In this document: positions 61,794 to 64,000 of the stretch, piece by piece
Layout: each line of letters begins with the position of its first letter
Numbering within the stretch: the first letter of the stretch is position 1
Source: Planotetraspora phitsanulokensis
Lineage (GTDB): Bacteria > Actinomycetota > Actinomycetes > Streptosporangiales > Streptosporangiaceae
Direction of reading: 5' to 3'
DNA length: 64,000 bases
Assembly (NCBI RefSeq): GCF_016863295.1
Contig: NZ_BOOP01000019.1
Location: 1-64,000 of the forward strand
The notes under the pieces: model-generated
Database searches by the model: none
Told to the model about the DNA's origin: nothing
The model's input: the letters and a program-made list of their open reading frames with translations, nothing else
Translations under genes and position numbers: made by a program

Positions 61794-62696
61794 ATGTCAA
61801 CAGATTCCCTGATGCGCGCGACCGCCTCGCTGTACGGCCTGGCCCTGGGGGACGCGCTCGGATCCCAGTTCTTCGTTCCCGCCAACCGCACACACCTCAC
61901 CGCGCACACTCCGCCGCCCGGACCGTGGCAGTGGACCGACGACACCGAGATGGCCTGCTCGGTCTATCGCGTCCTGGCCGACCACGGCTCCGTGGACCAG
62001 GACGCGCTCGCGGCCGGTTTCGCCGCTCATCACGACTTCGACCGAGGCTACGGCCCGGCCACCGGGCGCATGCTCCGCCTCGTCCGTGAAGGCGGCGACT
62101 GGCGTGCCCTGGCCGGCGGGCTGTTCGACGGCAAGGGTTCCTGGGGGAACGGCGCGGCGATGCGCGTCGCGCCTCTCGGCGCCTGGTTCGCCGGCGATCT
62201 CGACGAGGCGGTACGGCAGGCGGAGCTGTCCGCCACCGTCACCCATGCCCATCCTGAAGCGATCGCCGGCGCCGTGGCGGTGGCCGTCGCCACGGCGGCG
62301 GCCACCCAGCCCGACCTCTCTCCCGGCCGATTCCTGGACCACGTGCTCGATCACACGCCGCTGAGCATGGTCCGCGACGGCATCGCCGAGGCACGTGCGC
62401 TGCTGACCATCGGCGACCCTCTCCTCGCCGGCCGCACACTGGGCAACGGGCGCAACGTGTCCGCTCACGACACCGTCCCCTTCACCCTGTGGGCGGCGGC
62501 CCGCCACCTCGATGCCTTCGAGGCGGCCTTCTGGGCCACGGCGTCGGCGGGCGGCGACGTCGACACCACGTGTGCGATCGTCGGCGGCATCCTGGGCGCC
62601 CGAGTCGGCCTCGACCGTCTACCGGCCACCTGGTCCCGGGAGGCCGAACCGCTGCCTGAATGGGCGGGGGCACCGCGTCACCCCAGCCGGTCGTGA
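61794..62696 (+). CDS. ADP-ribosylglycohydrolase family protein
   Basis: A 300-residue DraG-like hydrolase. The dimagnesium site is made by GLALGDALGS, WTDDTEMACSV and SAGGDVDTTCAIVGGI, the hallmark segments of the family. NGAAMRVAPLG is also typical. It removes ADP-ribose from proteins or small molecules. No partner ADP-ribosyltransferase is adjacent, so the substrate is open. Confidence 0.9.
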   Translation: MSTDSLMRATASLYGLALGDALGSQFFVPANRTHLTAHTPPPGPWQWTDDTEMACSVYRVLADHGSVDQDALAAGFAAHHDFDRGYGPATGRMLRLVREGGDWRALAGGLFDGKGSWGNGAAMRVAPLGAWFAGDLDEAVRQAELSATVTHAHPEAIAGAVAVAVATAAATQPDLSPGRFLDHVLDHTPLSMVRDGIAEARALLTIGDPLLAGRTLGNGRNVSAHDTVPFTLWAAARHLDAFEAAFWATASAGGDVDTTCAIVGGILGARVGLDRLPATWSREAEPLPEWAGAPRHPSRS

Positions 62697-62725
62697 GAGA
62701 ACGCCGACCCTGAGCCCCGCGAGCG

Positions 62726-62974
62726 CTATGGGCGCGGTTCGCGGGGCTCGTCGTCGATGCCGAGGTCGGTCTCCACGTCGTAGCCGACCGCCGTCTGGTG
62801 TGCGGTCGGGTGCCCGATGTCGGTTTCGAGGTCGAAACCCGCCTGCTCAGCCGCCTCGGCCAGCGCCTCCTCCTCGTGGCGGCGCACGGCGCGGTCGTGA
62901 TGCTCACTGATCATCTCGGACAGGCCGTGGAGAGGGCCGTGGTGGTGCTGAGGCTGCGCCTCGGGGTCGCTCAT
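62726..62974 (-). CDS. Small acidic His-containing hypothetical protein
   Basis: An 82-residue acidic protein. QHHHGPLHGLSEMISEHHDR begins it, followed by an Ala/Glu helix and a repeated motif FDLETDIG / YDVETDLG near the end. No family is recognised. ATG 62974 or 62983 can start it. It converges with the ADP-ribosylglycohydrolase gene. Confidence 0.6.
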   Translation of the reverse strand: MSDPEAQPQHHHGPLHGLSEMISEHHDRAVRRHEEEALAEAAEQAGFDLETDIGHPTAHQTAVGYDVETDLGIDDEPREPRP

Positions 62975-63062
62975 GACCGCCATCGTGGGCAGCCGGCGGC
63001 TCCCTGGACAACCAACGCGAGATGAAGGTTCGGGGTTCGCGGCGGTCGTCCCCGGCGGCTTC

Positions 63063-63887
63063 TCACAGCTCGGACTCGCCCCACGCGGTGACGATCACCT
63101 CGTCGCCCACGGACAGCTTGCCCGTACGGAGCACCGCGAACTTGGCGCCGAAGGCGACACCCCGTGTCGCACGCCGGTAGTCGGCGAGCGTGCGGAGGGG
63201 CTCCGGGCCTGCCTTTCCGCCCGACTCCTGGTCGACGGTCGTGACGGCGCACCTGATGGCGAGTTTGCCGTAGGCGAGCTCGGCGTCCCCCACCCCGAAC
63301 CGGCGCACCCGGTCCTCGGTGTGCGTCGTGTCCCAGCCGTCGATCACGATGTTCGGCCGGAAGCGGGTCATCGGCACCGGCTCGGCGCCTCGTGCCTCGA
63401 TCCGGGCATTCAGCTCGGCCAGCGAGCTCACCGTCGTGACGAGGACGGCGCCGCTGTCGGCGTATCCGCAGGTGCCCGGAGTGAGCCCGTCGGTGACGCG
63501 GTCATGCTCCGGCGGCACCCGTACGAGCCTGCTCGGGCGGCCGAGCATCTCCGACAACCATTCCGCCGCCGTGTCCCCCTGGTCGATGCCCGTGTATCGC
63601 ACACCGAACATTTCCACGTCACGCCTGGCGGAGGTCAGATCCACCTCGACCCTCGCCGGGTCCATGCCGTCCGCGTGGAGAGTGAGCCCCTCTCCGCCCG
63701 CCTCGATCGCGGGACGGACGCGGGCGAGCCGGGGGTCACGCCGCTGGCTGCGGAACACGCCGCCCTCGTCGATCACCATGAACGCCCGGTCGTGCGCGAG
63801 ACCCGCTCGCGTCATGTCCGCATCCGGAAGGGGCGTTCCGGCACAGCCCTTGATCGGGTAACAGGTCAGTCCGGTCACCGTCGCCAT
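63063..63887 (-). CDS. MOSC-domain protein
   Basis: A 274-residue protein. The N-terminal beta-barrel domain (LTCYPIKGCAGTPLPDADMT, GLAHDRAFMVID) and the MOSC domain (TRFRPNIVIDGWDTT, IRCAVTTVDQESG, FGAKFAVLRTGKLSVGDEV) follow the mARC/YcbX type. The Cys in RCAVTT is the usual Mo/sulfur ligand. It is probably a molybdenum-cofactor reductase or carrier lacking its own ferredoxin domain. GGGGGAG precedes the ATG. Bases 63888-64000 hold its promoter and no gene. Confidence 0.9.
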   Translation of the reverse strand: MATVTGLTCYPIKGCAGTPLPDADMTRAGLAHDRAFMVIDEGGVFRSQRRDPRLARVRPAIEAGGEGLTLHADGMDPARVEVDLTSARRDVEMFGVRYTGIDQGDTAAEWLSEMLGRPSRLVRVPPEHDRVTDGLTPGTCGYADSGAVLVTTVSSLAELNARIEARGAEPVPMTRFRPNIVIDGWDTTHTEDRVRRFGVGDAELAYGKLAIRCAVTTVDQESGGKAGPEPLRTLADYRRATRGVAFGAKFAVLRTGKLSVGDEVIVTAWGESEL

Positions 63888-64000
63888 CGTCTCCCCCTGA
63901 CACCGCCTGCCGTACGCGTTCCCGAACCCGTCCAGACGGTATGCCGCAACTGGGTAGACATGGTGAAAAATCAGCAGTTTCTACCACACACTCGTCAACT

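Overview
The window is GC-rich (roughly 70%) chromosomal DNA with strong third-position GC bias and actinobacterial families throughout: LAL-type LuxR regulators, a SARP regulator, CGNR proteins, a WYL regulator, a spore-associated-protein-like gene and a PspC protein. It most resembles a filamentous actinomycete, perhaps Streptosporangiaceae. The rank is inferred from gene content only; no 16S gene is present.

Left part (1 to about 27.9 kb): an accretion zone of integrated elements stacked on the 3' end of a tRNA-Phe gene. The intact tRNA-Phe(GAA) lies at 27926-27999 on the minus strand. Partial copies of its 3' end with the downstream hairpin recur near 8-70, 13741-13835 and 19308-19407; the last matches the intact locus at 99 of 100 positions. 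Beyond two of these copies, and at 24681-24786, lies a related arm-like segment with paired TTGCCGTCA repeats. A decayed tyrosine integrase (26604-27207) sits by the intact tRNA. Cargo includes an orphan histidine kinase, alpha/beta-hydrolases and an SDR next to one small and two large LuxR-family regulators, a secreted beta-propeller protein, an acyl-CoA dehydrogenase/CoA-transferase pair, two CGNR proteins, an AAC(6')-like acetyltransferase, a sulfite-oxidase-family enzyme, an HD hydrolase and a TetR/quinone oxidoreductase pair. Many truncated genes (esterases, SnoaL-like, transposase, carboxylesterase) fit repeated insertion and decay.

Middle part (28-36 kb): a tRNA-Glu/Asp/Phe cluster directly follows a membrane metallophosphoesterase gene. 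Next come a TetR repressor divergent from a DrrAB-type ABC exporter, a minimal zincin, an MFS exporter, a PspC protein, a glutaryl-CoA-dehydrogenase-like enzyme and a tRNA-Lys(TTT) with a degraded integrase beside it.

Right part (36.8-64 kb): mostly single-gene units. Highlights are a guanidine-III riboswitch before an SMR exporter, a slipin, a membrane Ser/Thr kinase facing a lipoprotein, a STAS protein, a leucine-rich-repeat protein, an epoxide hydrolase with a divergent WYL regulator, a membrane acyltransferase, a large unknown secreted protein, an S1 protease, a histidine-rich secreted protein, a membrane-anchored SARP with an NBR1-like extracellular domain, an ADP-ribosylglycohydrolase and a MOSC protein. 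Decayed pieces (ABC ATPase, hydrolase, frameshifted DUF6058-like gene) also occur here. No CRISPR array, rRNA or complete transposon was seen.
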